Positions 25,004 to 33,349 of a stretch of 64,000 nt of DNA are shown piece after piece. The DNA comes from Lichenicoccus sp964247695. Lineage in GTDB: Bacteria; Pseudomonadota; Alphaproteobacteria; Acetobacterales; Acetobacteraceae. The translations under genes and the position numbers were made by a program. The stretch lies in contig CAXTVI010000003.1 of assembly GCA_964247695.1 (NCBI GenBank), positions 62,001 through 126,000 on the forward strand, written 5' to 3'. A model generated the notes under the pieces. It had not been told where the DNA came from. It saw only the letters and a program-made list of their open reading frames with translations, and searched no databases. Positions within the stretch are counted from its first letter, which is position 1; each line of letters opens with the position of its first letter.

Positions 25004-25828
25004 CTAACCGGTCGCCGGCGTCACGATCGCCGGCAGGCCCATCTCCATGATGGTCGCGTGCACCTGCGGCGCGAAGCGCAGCGCGCCGGTGTCCGTCACC
25101 TCGTTCCGGTCATAGGAGATGAAGTCCGCATCGCCACGCGGAGTGCCGTGGAAACGGCCGCGCAGCACCTTTGCGTCCCAGTGGGCGCGTGATCGCACGA
25201 AATAGTGGTTGAGCTGGCACACCGAGTGATCCGCGGCCGATCTGGTCACTCCGGGTGTCGACCATGCCTCGACGGGGGTTCCGTCCGGAAGAACGGTCAT
25301 GCCGTCGACCGCGAACAGATGCGGATTGATGACCTCGCGGACCCGGTCCGGACGGACGATGCTCTTGACATGTCCGTTCGGGCCGAACGTGTTGGCCGCA
25401 CGCTTCGTGAAGCTTTCGATCAGGAGGCCCCCGGGGTAGCCAACCTGCCCGGCGGATCCGAACACGGCCCAGTTCACCGCGAGCATCGCCGCGTCGGCGC
25501 GGCTGTCCAGCAGCTCGCGGATTCCGGGATGCACGTTCGGCAGCAGGAATTCGTCGCTGTCGAAAAAGGCGATCCAGTCGAACTCGCTCCCGAAGGTGGC
25601 AAGGCAGTCCTGGTAGGCGCCGAACTGGCTCTTGTTGTCGTTGCGCGACCAGGACACACGGCGCACATCCATGACGCGGCCGGCTGCATCGAGGATCGAA
25701 GGCGTCGCATCGGTCGAGAGATGGTCGTAGGCGATGACGGCGTCGAAGCCCACCGCAGACTGGAAGGCGAGCCACTCCGCGAAATCCCGGGCTTCGTTCT
25801 TCACGATGACGCAGACGGCGCATTTCAT
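25004..25828 (-). CDS. Glycosyltransferase family 2 (Glyco_tranf_2_4/GT92-like)
   Basis: A 274-residue single-domain glycosyltransferase. Motifs: MKCAVCVIVKNEARD, then YDHLSTD in the nucleotide-binding half, IAFFDSDEFLLP as the DXD-type metal site, and a C-terminal CQLNHYFVRS typical of the family. It resembles the catalytic part of the 21871 protein but lacks GW modules. ATG25828 is chosen because it starts the conserved first strand; the frame runs 22 codons further upstream without other support. It is on the opposite strand from the other glycan genes and lies between two pseudogene remnants. Confidence 0.82.
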   Translation of the reverse strand: MKCAVCVIVKNEARDFAEWLAFQSAVGFDAVIAYDHLSTDATPSILDAAGRVMDVRRVSWSRNDNKSQFGAYQDCLATFGSEFDWIAFFDSDEFLLPNVHPGIRELLDSRADAAMLAVNWAVFGSAGQVGYPGGLLIESFTKRAANTFGPNGHVKSIVRPDRVREVINPHLFAVDGMTVLPDGTPVEAWSTPGVTRSAADHSVCQLNHYFVRSRAHWDAKVLRGRFHGTPRGDADFISYDRNEVTDTGALRFAPQVHATIMEMGLPAIVTPATG

Positions 25829-25889
25829 GGACGCTCGGCGCTCCCTGCGGATCCGTGGCCTCGGAGGCGCCGCGGCACGCGCCGTGTCG

Positions 25890-26070
25890 CGCACCGGCAG
25901 CCGGGCAACCTGCGCGAGAAGGAGCGACGTGTGCCGGGTCGGGGCGTCACCCTGCTCGCTGCCGGGCGCGACCTTACAACGGGCGGTGGGTCGGCGAACA
26001 GTTCAACCCGCTGCACAATGGGTAACCGGACCTGCGCCGCCAGGCGCCCCTGTTCAGGCAGGGCGCCTGA
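25890..26070 (+). pseudogene. Decayed duplicate of the 3' end of the GH99-like gene
   Basis: The DNA from about 25890 to the TGA at 26068-26070 matches base by base, with gaps, the last part of the lipoprotein hydrolase gene ending at 24537. The clearest piece reads VGEQFNPLHNG, then an in-frame TAA, then PDLRRQAPLFRQGA and stop, against VSEQIDALHS ... DILRQQAALFKQGG and stop in the intact gene. Upstream the match (GTGGGTCGGCGAACAG against GTGGGTCAGCGAGCAG) continues in shifted frames. It is a truncated copy with an internal deletion, stop and frameshifts. Confidence 0.75.
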
Positions 26071-26085
26071 CGCGCTTGCGCCAGG

Positions 26086-27366
26086 TCAGGCCTCGGCGGC
26101 CTCGAACATCGCGACGATGCGTGGTGCGAGGAAGATCCGGTTGCGGTCGTGCCGCTGGTACTGGGCCAGGATGTCGTGGCGCACCAGCGTCTGAACCGCC
26201 GTGTTGGCCGTCTGGAACGAGACGCCGAGCATCTTCTGCGCCTGGCCCACGGTCACCACCGGCTGGTCGAGCACGAGTTCCGCGAGACGGTGCGCCTGGC
26301 TGTCCGAGCGGACCTGGGCGAGTCGCGTGTGCCAGGCCTGCGCGGTCTGCGTCATGTGGCCGATGCGGCGCTCCGCCGCGGCGCAGCTTTCCACCACCGC
26401 CTGCAGGAAGAAGGTCAGCCAGGCATCCCAGTCGCCGCCGAGCAGAGCCGAGGACAGGCTCTCGCGGAACCGCACCCGGTTGGCGAGGAAGATGTCCGAG
26501 AGGAACAGCGGCGGATAGCCGGCATTGAGGCTGATCACCGAGGGCAGCAGGAAGGTGATGAACTCGTTGCCGTCGTCGAAGGGCGCGATCGCCTCGATCT
26601 GCGCGCAGGCCAGGGCCGCGCGCACCAGCATCGGCAGGGTGCTCGAGCCGGAGAGGAAGCTTTCCAGGTCCTGCAGCGCGTTGCCGATCTCCTGCGGCGG
26701 CGGGGGCACCACGCGCCAGGGCCCGAGCCGGTAGCCGCCGAGCGTGATCGGCTTGCTGCGCAGCAGGCCGGCATGCGCGGTGATGCGCTCGTTCAGCCGC
26801 CGGTGCATGCCGCACAGGGTCTCGATGGTCGGCTCGTGCCGCGGGCGGGGGTTGCCGTCATGCTGCTCGAGCAGGTGGAAGTAGTAGCCGACATGGTTCT
26901 CGGCCTGGCGCAGGTCGCGGGCCGGCGACGGGCTCGTATCGGCCTCGCGCGCCAGCAGCATCGCCAGCGTCGCGCTGGTGCCGACCAGCTGGCTCGCCGC
27001 GATCGCGTCGCGACGGGCGTGCAGCTGGTGCAGCCGCAGCGGCGAGGGCAGCGTGTCGGCCTTGGCCTTCAGCTGTCCCAGCGCCCAGGCCGCCTGCTCG
27101 AGTTCCGGCAGCCAGCCGCCCGGCGGCAGGTTGCGCGGCAGCGGCCCCGGCAACAGGGTGACCATGTTGTCCGAGACGCCGGCGGTCCTGACGAAGCGCC
27201 GCTCGTCCAGCTTGCGCTCCTCGAGGCCCGCCTCGACGCGCTTGGGCGTGTCGTGCGGCGCGGCATCGAGCAGGTGGCGTTCAGGCGCCACCTCGTCCCG
27301 GCGCCGGTCATCGAGCCTGATGGGGTTGGTCTGTGCAGGTCTTTGCTGCAGTGGCATCACGGTCAT
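26086..27366 (-). CDS. Fic-fold protein with degenerate catalytic motif
   Basis: A 426-residue protein with the architecture of class II Fic AMP-transferases: Fic_N-like region (about 80-150), Fic core (about 200-330) and a C-terminal winged helix (about 355-415, VTVGQAQKMLGVSFQTANTAV). The usual core HPFxDGNGRxGR reads A261-PFDDGNEF here: the catalytic histidine is alanine, and the G-R that binds the diphosphate is E-F. The usual inhibitory SSxIEGT reads ASQLVGT (124-130), with the glutamate replaced by V128. AMPylation is therefore very unlikely; a DNA- or protein-binding role through the winged helix is possible. Start ATG27366 has no strong ribosome-binding site; ATG27357 is an alternative. 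Confidence 0.82.
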   Translation of the reverse strand: MTVMPLQQRPAQTNPIRLDDRRRDEVAPERHLLDAAPHDTPKRVEAGLEERKLDERRFVRTAGVSDNMVTLLPGPLPRNLPPGGWLPELEQAAWALGQLKAKADTLPSPLRLHQLHARRDAIAASQLVGTSATLAMLLAREADTSPSPARDLRQAENHVGYYFHLLEQHDGNPRPRHEPTIETLCGMHRRLNERITAHAGLLRSKPITLGGYRLGPWRVVPPPPQEIGNALQDLESFLSGSSTLPMLVRAALACAQIEAIAPFDDGNEFITFLLPSVISLNAGYPPLFLSDIFLANRVRFRESLSSALLGGDWDAWLTFFLQAVVESCAAAERRIGHMTQTAQAWHTRLAQVRSDSQAHRLAELVLDQPVVTVGQAQKMLGVSFQTANTAVQTLVRHDILAQYQRHDRNRIFLAPRIVAMFEAAEA

Positions 27367-27666
27367 CCCGTTCTGTGGCCAGCCGCTGATGAAGTAGTCG
27401 TCCAGACACTAATACCGCGTTCCACAAAATTGAACGCGATCCGGGTGGCTTCGCTTTGACCGGTTCGCCAAACGGCGGCGATATACTTTCGTTAATTACT
27501 CCGGGACAACTGTTCAGGCCTTGTAACCCCCTTTGTTCCTCAAGCCTTGCAACCGAAGCCTGAACCTTGGCGGCATGCCTTACCCCGTGTCGCCCTAAGA
27601 CCTTAGCCTCGAGATCTTGTAACTTTTTCGTGAGTTTGGATCCGGAATGTTTCCGGTGGGAAGAAA
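27367..27666. other. Divergent intergenic region with repeated CTTG(T/C)AAC
   Basis: A 300-bp gap between the Fic-like gene and the DUF3108 gene. GCCTTGTAACC (27518-27528) and GCCTTGCAACC (27544-27554) are near-identical, and TCTTGTAACT (27615-27624) is a third partial copy. CCGGAA-TGT-TTCCGG (27642-27656) forms a small hairpin 5 bases before the ribosome-binding site of the next gene. No small gene is supported. Confidence 0.4.
27456..27485 (+). promoter_or_regulatory. Candidate sigma-70 promoter of the DUF3108 gene
   Basis: TTGACC at 27456-27461 and GATATA at 27480-27485 are spaced by 18 bases, giving a plausible -35/-10 pair with a leader of about 175 bases. This is a consensus match by eye only. 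Confidence 0.35.
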
Positions 27667-28575
27667 ATGGCGTTCCCGGCGGCCAGGGAGCCCGGCTTGA
27701 CATCCTTCCCCGACGCCGCACCATCCGGCGGCATGAGACGCAGCACCTCCTGGCCGGCCGCCGCAGTCCTGGCCTGTATCGCGGTGGCGCCCGCCCAGGC
27801 CGTGCCGCTTGTGTCATCGCCGCAGGCTGGTCCTGCTTCGCCGATCCGGCTCGACTATGCGCTGTACGGGCATGGCTTCCACGTCATGGATGTCACGGTC
27901 GACCTGCTGCTCACGCCGGCCGCCTACAGCGTGCGGCTGAACGACCGCACCGTCGGGCTGCTCGGCTTCATGCTCCGCGCCAACGTCACCAGCACGGCGC
28001 AGGGCCGCTTCGTGGGCGACGGGGTGCAGCCGGTCCGCTTCACCAGCACGGGCTATTCGCGTGGCACCCAGCGGCAGACGCAGCTGGACTACGCCGACGG
28101 CAACCCGTCGGTGACCGTGCTCGCTCCCCGGGAGACGAAGCGCGACCCGGTGCCGATCGCCGACGCCCGCGGCAGCGTCGACACCCTCAGCGCGATCGCC
28201 GACCTGGTGCGCAAGGTCGAGCGCAGCGGGCGCTGCGACGGCAACGCCCTGGTCTTCGACGGCCTGCGGCTGTCCCAGGCGCGGTCAGAGACGACCGGCC
28301 AGCAGACCGTGCCGCAGGATCACGACACGGCCTATGGCGGCACCGCGCTGCGCTGCGATTTCGTCAGCCAGCAGGTCGCGGGCTTCCTGCACAACGACGA
28401 CGAGGCGCTGCTGCATCGCCCGCAGCATGGCACCGCCTGGATCAACCGGGTGGTGGCGGGGGCGCCCCCATTGCCGGTGCGTATCATGTTCGAGCATCCG
28501 AAGCTCGGCCTGGCGACGATGGTGCTGACGCGAGTCGAGGCGGGCGCGCCTGTATCGGCGTCGCCGGGTGGCTAG
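27667..28575 (+). CDS. Exported DUF3108 domain protein
   Basis: A 302-residue protein of unknown function. A signal peptide (RRSTSWPAAAVLACIAVAPAQA) begins at residue 23, and the mature part starts RLDYALYGHGFHVMDVTVDL and contains VTSTAQGRFVGDGVQPVRF, the pattern of DUF3108, a family of periplasmic beta-rich proteins found near envelope biosynthesis genes. GGGAAG lies just before ATG27667, so that start is given; ATG27733 would remove the 22-residue extension and place the signal peptide at the N-terminus, and is equally plausible. It ends 6 bp from the convergent gph gene. Confidence 0.7.
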   Translation: MAFPAAREPGLTSFPDAAPSGGMRRSTSWPAAAVLACIAVAPAQAVPLVSSPQAGPASPIRLDYALYGHGFHVMDVTVDLLLTPAAYSVRLNDRTVGLLGFMLRANVTSTAQGRFVGDGVQPVRFTSTGYSRGTQRQTQLDYADGNPSVTVLAPRETKRDPVPIADARGSVDTLSAIADLVRKVERSGRCDGNALVFDGLRLSQARSETTGQQTVPQDHDTAYGGTALRCDFVSQQVAGFLHNDDEALLHRPQHGTAWINRVVAGAPPLPVRIMFEHPKLGLATMVLTRVEAGAPVSASPGG

Positions 28576-28581
28576 AAGAGG

Positions 28582-29253
28582 TCACCGGAGGCCCAGAAGA
28601 CCTTGGGCGAGGGCGGGGATTTGCGGCAGCGCGTCGGCGCGTGCGTCGCTGCCGCTGGCCATGTCGGCACTCCCGAACCCCCATTCGGCGAAGATCGAGG
28701 CCACGCCGGCGCCGTGGGCAGCCGCGATGTCGTTGCGGTGGTCGCCGACCATGACCGAGCGCGCGGCCTCGCCGCCGGCGCGTGCGATGGTGCCGAGCAG
28801 GTGTGCCGGATCGGGCTTGCGGGCCGCGAAGCTGTCGCCGCCGCCGATGGCGTCGAGCAAGGGCGCCAGGCGCAGCGCTGCCAGCAGATGCCGGGCGGCG
28901 GCTTCCGGCTTGTTGGTGCAGACGGCCAGCCGCCAGCCCGCGTCGCGAAGCAGGGCCAGGGTCTCGAGCGCGTCCGGATAGGCCCGTGACGCCTCCGCCG
29001 TGCGCTGCTCGTAATCCTCGGTGAAGCGGATGATCGCGGCGGCCGCGTCCGCATCCGCGAGGCCGGCCCAAGCCAGCACGCGATGCACCAGGGCGGGCAC
29101 GCCGTCACCGACCATCGGGCGGATATCGGCGGCAGCCACCGGGCGCGTCTGGCCCAGCCCGGCGAGCAGCCGGTTGGCGCAGGCGGTCAGGTCTTCGAGC
29201 GTGTCGACCAGGGTGCCGTCGAGATCGAAGACGACGAGGGGCGGTGGCGACAT
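28582..29253 (-). CDS. gph: Phosphoglycolate phosphatase (HAD family)
   Basis: HAD-superfamily hydrolase of 223 residues that removes phosphate from 2-phosphoglycolate, made by DNA repair or Rubisco oxygenation. All four HAD motifs show: nucleophile motif VVFDLDGTLVDT at the N-terminus, VCTNKP (motif II, Thr), the lysine in ARKPDPAHL, and MVGDHRNDI with the metal-binding aspartates. The helical cap follows motif I. ATG29253 has AGGA 9 bases upstream; upstream in-frame ATGs at 29274 and 29307 would add non-conserved residues. It is divergent from glmU, with an 86-bp shared promoter region. Other small phosphomonoesters are possible substrates. Confidence 0.85.
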   Translation of the reverse strand: MSPPPLVVFDLDGTLVDTLEDLTACANRLLAGLGQTRPVAAADIRPMVGDGVPALVHRVLAWAGLADADAAAAIIRFTEDYEQRTAEASRAYPDALETLALLRDAGWRLAVCTNKPEAAARHLLAALRLAPLLDAIGGGDSFAARKPDPAHLLGTIARAGGEAARSVMVGDHRNDIAAAHGAGVASIFAEWGFGSADMASGSDARADALPQIPALAQGLLGLR

Positions 29254-29339
29254 GCGCAGTATCCTGTAACGCATCGTGAAAGACGCGGGGCAGCCGGTGT
29301 TTGACACTCCGGCCCGCGGACAGCTACCCGCAACGGGCC

Positions 29340-30671
29340 ATGCATGCCACCGCCATCCTGCTTGCCGCCGGCCTCGGAACCCGGATGAAGTCCGCGCGTC
29401 CGAAGGCGGCGCATGCCCTGGCTGGCCGCCCGATGCTGCGGCACCTGATCGACAGCTGCGGCGCGGTGTTCGATCGCATCGTGGTCGTGGTCGGGCCCGA
29501 CATGCCGGAGCTCGAGGCCATCGCGGCCCCGCACGCCGTGGTGGTGCAAGACGAGCGGCTCGGCACAGCGCACGCGGCCTTGCAGGCGGCGTCGCTGTTC
29601 GGTGACGGCGATGTCGCGGTGCTCTACGCCGACAACCCGCTGATCACCCCCGGCACGCTGCAGCGGCTGCTGGAGGCGCGGCGCGGCGGCGGGACACGGC
29701 TGGCCCTGCTCGCGATGCGGCCGGCCGATCCGGGGCGCTATGGCCGTGTGGTGCAGCAGGACGGCCGGGTCGAGCGCATCGTCGAGTGGGCCGACGCGAC
29801 CGACGCCGAGCGCGGGATCGCTTTGTGCAATGCGGGTGTGCTGTGCGCCGCCGCCGGCGACTTCGCGGACTGGCTGCGGGGCGTGCGGGCCGACAATGCG
29901 CGCGGCGAGTACTATCTGACCGATGTGGTGACGCTCGCGGCAGGCACAGGCAGCGTGCGTGCCGTCGAGGCGCCCGAGGCGGAGCTGCGCGGCATCAACA
30001 GCCGTGCCGAGCTTGCGCAGGCGGAGGCCGAAATCCAGCACCGGCTGCGGCAGGCGGCGATGGCTGCGGGTGCCACGCTGCTGGCACCCGACACCGTGTT
30101 CCTCAGCGCAGACACCGTGCTGGCGCCGGACGTGGTGGTGCATCCGCATGTGGTGTTCGGACCCGGCGTGTCGGTCGGTGCCGGCAGCGAGATACGCGCC
30201 TTCAGCCATCTCGAGGGCTGCACGGTGGGAGAAAGCGCGCAGATCGGCCCCTATGCCCGGCTGCGCCCGGGCACCCGGGTCGGCGATGCCGCGCATGTCG
30301 GCAACTTCGTCGAGCTGAAGGCGGCGGATCTTGGCATCGGTGCGAAAGCGAACCATCTGAGCTATATCGGGGATGCCAGCGTCGGAGCCGGCAGCAATAT
30401 CGGGGCCGGCACCATCACCTGCAACTATGACGGCGTCTCCAAGCATCGCACCGAGATCGGCGAGCGCGCCTTCGTGGGCTCGAACTCCATCCTGGTGGCG
30501 CCGGTACGGATCGGCGACGGCGCGCTGACGGCGGCCGGCAGCGTGATCACCAACGATGTCGAGGCGGATGCGCTGGCACTCGGCCGGTCGCGCCAGGTCA
30601 ACAAGCCGGGACAGGCGGCGATGCTTCGCCAGAAGCTGGTCCAGGCCAGGAAGAACAGGGATCAACGCTGA
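29340..30671 (+). CDS. glmU: Bifunctional N-acetylglucosamine-1-P uridyltransferase / glucosamine-1-P acetyltransferase
   Basis: Makes UDP-GlcNAc for peptidoglycan and lipid A. The 443 residues start with the nucleotidyltransferase signature LLAAGLGTRMKSARPKAAH, with VLYADNPL as the metal site, and end in a left-handed beta-helix with the conserved active-site segment HVGNFVELKAADLGIGAKA and NIGAGTITCNYDG. Length is normal (about 450). ATG29340 is preferred because it begins the first conserved strand; a TTG at 29301 would add 13 residues. The stop overlaps glmS by one base (TGATG), so the two steps of amino-sugar synthesis are translationally coupled. Confidence 0.96.
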   Translation: MHATAILLAAGLGTRMKSARPKAAHALAGRPMLRHLIDSCGAVFDRIVVVVGPDMPELEAIAAPHAVVVQDERLGTAHAALQAASLFGDGDVAVLYADNPLITPGTLQRLLEARRGGGTRLALLAMRPADPGRYGRVVQQDGRVERIVEWADATDAERGIALCNAGVLCAAAGDFADWLRGVRADNARGEYYLTDVVTLAAGTGSVRAVEAPEAELRGINSRAELAQAEAEIQHRLRQAAMAAGATLLAPDTVFLSADTVLAPDVVVHPHVVFGPGVSVGAGSEIRAFSHLEGCTVGESAQIGPYARLRPGTRVGDAAHVGNFVELKAADLGIGAKANHLSYIGDASVGAGSNIGAGTITCNYDGVSKHRTEIGERAFVGSNSILVAPVRIGDGALTAAGSVITNDVEADALALGRSRQVNKPGQAAMLRQKLVQARKNRDQR

Positions 30672-32494
30672 TGTGCGGCATCGTGGGCGTCATCGGCGCG
30701 AATGTCGCGGCCCCCATCCTCTACGAGGCGCTGCGCCGGCTGGAATATCGCGGATACGACTCCGCCGGCATCGCCACGCTTGTCAACGGCCATATCGAGC
30801 GGCGCCGCGCCGAGGGCAAGCTGGTCAACCTCGGCGCCGCGCTGGAGCGTTCGCCGCTGTCGGGCACCACCGGCATTGGCCACACGCGCTGGGCGACGCA
30901 CGGTGCGCCGACCGAGGGCAACGCGCATCCGCACGGCACCGCCCTGGTCTCCATCGTGCATAACGGCATCATCGAGAACCATGCCGAGCTGCGCGCCGAG
31001 CTCGAGGCCGAGGGGCAGGTGTTCAGCACCGAGACCGACACCGAGACGGTGGCGCAGCTGGTCGACCGCAATCTCCGGCGCGGCCTGGGGCCGCGCGCGG
31101 CGGCGCACGCGGCCCTCGGGCGGCTGCACGGTGCCTATGCGATCGCGATGATCTTCGCCGGCCACGCCGAGCTGATGATCGGCGCGCGGCATGGAGCACC
31201 CCTGGTGGTCGGCTTCGGCGAGGACGAGATGTTCCTCGGCTCCGACAGCCTCGCGCTGTCGCCGCTGACCCGGCGCATCGCCTACCTGCGCGATGGCGAC
31301 TGGGTGGTGGTGAGCCGCACCGGCGCCGAGATGTTCGATCCCGAGGGCGCTCCGGTGCCGTTCGAGATACGCCAGACCGCGCTGGCCGGCGGCTCGATCG
31401 GCAAGGACGGCTACCGGCACTACATGGACAAGGAGCTGCACGAGCATCCGCTGGTGATCGGGCAGACGCTGCGCCGGATGATCGATCCGGCGACCCGTCG
31501 CGTGGTCATGCCGCCGCTGCCGTTCGACCTCGCGACCATCCCGCGCGCGACCGTCACCGCCTGCGGCTCGGCGTTCTATGCCGGGCTCCTCGGGCGGCAC
31601 TGGCTGGAGAGCGAGGCGCGACTGCCGGTGGATGCCGACGTGGCCAGCGAGCTGCGCTATCGCGACGCGCCGCTGGCGCCGGGCGGCCTGGCGCTGCTGA
31701 TCAGCCAGTCCGGCGAGACCGCCGACACGCTGGCGGCGCTGCGTGCGCTGCGAGCCGGCGGCCAGCACATCCTGTCGGTGCTCAACGTGCCGGAGAGCAG
31801 CATGGCGCGCGACAGCGACATGGTGCTGGAGACGGTGGCGGGCCCGGAGATCTGCGTTGCCAGCACCAAGGCGTTCACCGCGCAGCTCTCGGTGCTGGCG
31901 TGCCTGGCGATCGCGACCGGTCGCGCGCGTGGCTCTCTCTCCGCCGAGCGCGAGCTGGAGCTGGTGCAGGCGCTGCTCGACCTGCCGGGCAAGGCCGCCG
32001 AGCTGTTCGATCTGCGTGCCGACATCCAGCGCGTCGCGGCGATCGTCGCCGAGGCGCGCGACGTGCTGTATCTCGGCCGCGGCGCCTATTTCCCGGTGGC
32101 GCTGGAGGGTGCCCTGAAGCTCAAGGAGATCTCCTACATCCACGCCGAGGCGTATGCCGCCGGCGAGATGAAGCACGGCCCGATCGCGCTGATCGACCGC
32201 ACCGTCCCGGTGGTGGCGATCGCGCCGTCGGGGCGGCTGTTCTCCAAGACCGCGTCCAACCTGCAGGAGGCGCGGGCGCGCGGGGGACGATTGCTGGCAT
32301 TCACCGACGCCGAGGGGGCGACCGGGCTGCGCAACATTGCAGAGGCGGTGGTGGTGCTGCCCGAGGCCGATCCCTTCACGGCGCCAATCCTGCACAGCAT
32401 CGCGGTGCAGATGCTGGCCTACGAGGTGGCGCTGCTGAAGGGCACCGATGTCGATCAGCCGCGCAACCTGGCAAAGTCGGTGACGGTGGAATAA
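30671..32494 (+). CDS. glmS: Glutamine-fructose-6-phosphate aminotransferase (isomerizing)
   Basis: First committed enzyme of hexosamine synthesis: fructose-6-P plus glutamine gives glucosamine-6-P. The 607 residues have C2 of MCGIVGVIG as the glutaminase nucleophile, LEYRGYDSAG and HTRWATHG of the class II amidotransferase domain, then two SIS domains (ACGSAFYAGLLGRHW and ISQSGETADT in the first; YLGRGAYFPVALEGALKLKE in the second) and a C-terminal DQPRNLAKSVTVE, the sugar-closing loop. Length matches the E. coli enzyme. I see no glmS ribozyme-like leader; it is coupled directly to glmU. Confidence 0.97.
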   Translation: MCGIVGVIGANVAAPILYEALRRLEYRGYDSAGIATLVNGHIERRRAEGKLVNLGAALERSPLSGTTGIGHTRWATHGAPTEGNAHPHGTALVSIVHNGIIENHAELRAELEAEGQVFSTETDTETVAQLVDRNLRRGLGPRAAAHAALGRLHGAYAIAMIFAGHAELMIGARHGAPLVVGFGEDEMFLGSDSLALSPLTRRIAYLRDGDWVVVSRTGAEMFDPEGAPVPFEIRQTALAGGSIGKDGYRHYMDKELHEHPLVIGQTLRRMIDPATRRVVMPPLPFDLATIPRATVTACGSAFYAGLLGRHWLESEARLPVDADVASELRYRDAPLAPGGLALLISQSGETADTLAALRALRAGGQHILSVLNVPESSMARDSDMVLETVAGPEICVASTKAFTAQLSVLACLAIATGRARGSLSAERELELVQALLDLPGKAAELFDLRADIQRVAAIVAEARDVLYLGRGAYFPVALEGALKLKEISYIHAEAYAAGEMKHGPIALIDRTVPVVAIAPSGRLFSKTASNLQEARARGGRLLAFTDAEGATGLRNIAEAVVVLPEADPFTAPILHSIAVQMLAYEVALLKGTDVDQPRNLAKSVTVE

Positions 32495-32503
32495 GGCGCC
32501 GGG

Positions 32504-33349
32504 GTGCCCGCTTCGATCACGCCCGCTTCCATTACGATACGGCGGCTGGCCTGGCGCGATGGCGGATTCACGTCGGGGACGCGGTGCATCCCCGAGGAGA
32601 TGCCGGTCGCGTTCTCCTACAACCGTCTGTCGCACGCGGTGATGATGGCGACGCCGGCCGATCTCGAGGATTTCGCGCGCGGCTTCTCGCTCAACGAGCG
32701 CATCGTGGGCGACCTGGCCGAGATCGAGGAGATCGAGCGCATCGACCTGCCGGACGGCGTCGGCCCGAACTTGGTGGGTATCGAGATGCGCCTGTGGATC
32801 GATCCCGCCCGCATGGCCGGGCTGGAGACCAGGCGGCGGCGGATCGCCGGGCCGACCGGCTGCGGGCTGTGCGGCATCGAGAGCCTGCAGGAGGCGATTG
32901 CGGTGCCGGGCGATCCGGTGCCGGCGGGCCATGCCGTCGCGGCCGACGACATCATGGCGGCGATGGCGGCGATGCGTCCGGCGCAGGCGCTGAACCGCGA
33001 GACAAGGGCGGTGCATGCGGCCGGGTTCTTCCGGCCCGGGCACGGGCTGCTCGCGTTGCGCGAGGATGTCGGTCGGCATAATGCGCTCGACAAGCTGGCC
33101 GGGGCGCTGGAGGAGGACAAGCATGACGCGGCAAACGGCATCCTGGTGATGAGCAGCCGCGTCTCGGTCGAGCTGGTGCAGAAGGCGCAGCGCATGGGCG
33201 CGACCATCCTGGCGGCGGTCTCGGCGCCGACCGCGCTCGCGATCCGGACCGCGCAGGCAGCCGGTCTGACCCTGGTCGCGGTCGGGCGCGAGGACGGGTT
33301 CGAGCTCTGCACCCATCCACACCGGGTGCTCGGGTCCGGCCGCCCTTGA
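32504..33349 (+). CDS. fdhD: Formate dehydrogenase accessory sulfurtransferase FdhD
   Basis: Transfers sulfur from IscS to the molybdenum cofactor of formate dehydrogenase. The 281-residue product has the conserved GPTGCGLCGIES with C120 and C123, the sulfur-carrying pair, and the C-terminal REDVGRHNALDKLAG and VELVQKAQRMG segments of the family. Start is GTG32504, 9 bases after glmS. Its stop overlaps the next gene as TTGA. No formate dehydrogenase gene is in the window, so it serves enzymes encoded elsewhere. Confidence 0.95.
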   Translation: MPASITPASITIRRLAWRDGGFTSGTRCIPEEMPVAFSYNRLSHAVMMATPADLEDFARGFSLNERIVGDLAEIEEIERIDLPDGVGPNLVGIEMRLWIDPARMAGLETRRRRIAGPTGCGLCGIESLQEAIAVPGDPVPAGHAVAADDIMAAMAAMRPAQALNRETRAVHAAGFFRPGHGLLALREDVGRHNALDKLAGALEEDKHDAANGILVMSSRVSVELVQKAQRMGATILAAVSAPTALAIRTAQAAGLTLVAVGREDGFELCTHPHRVLGSGRP

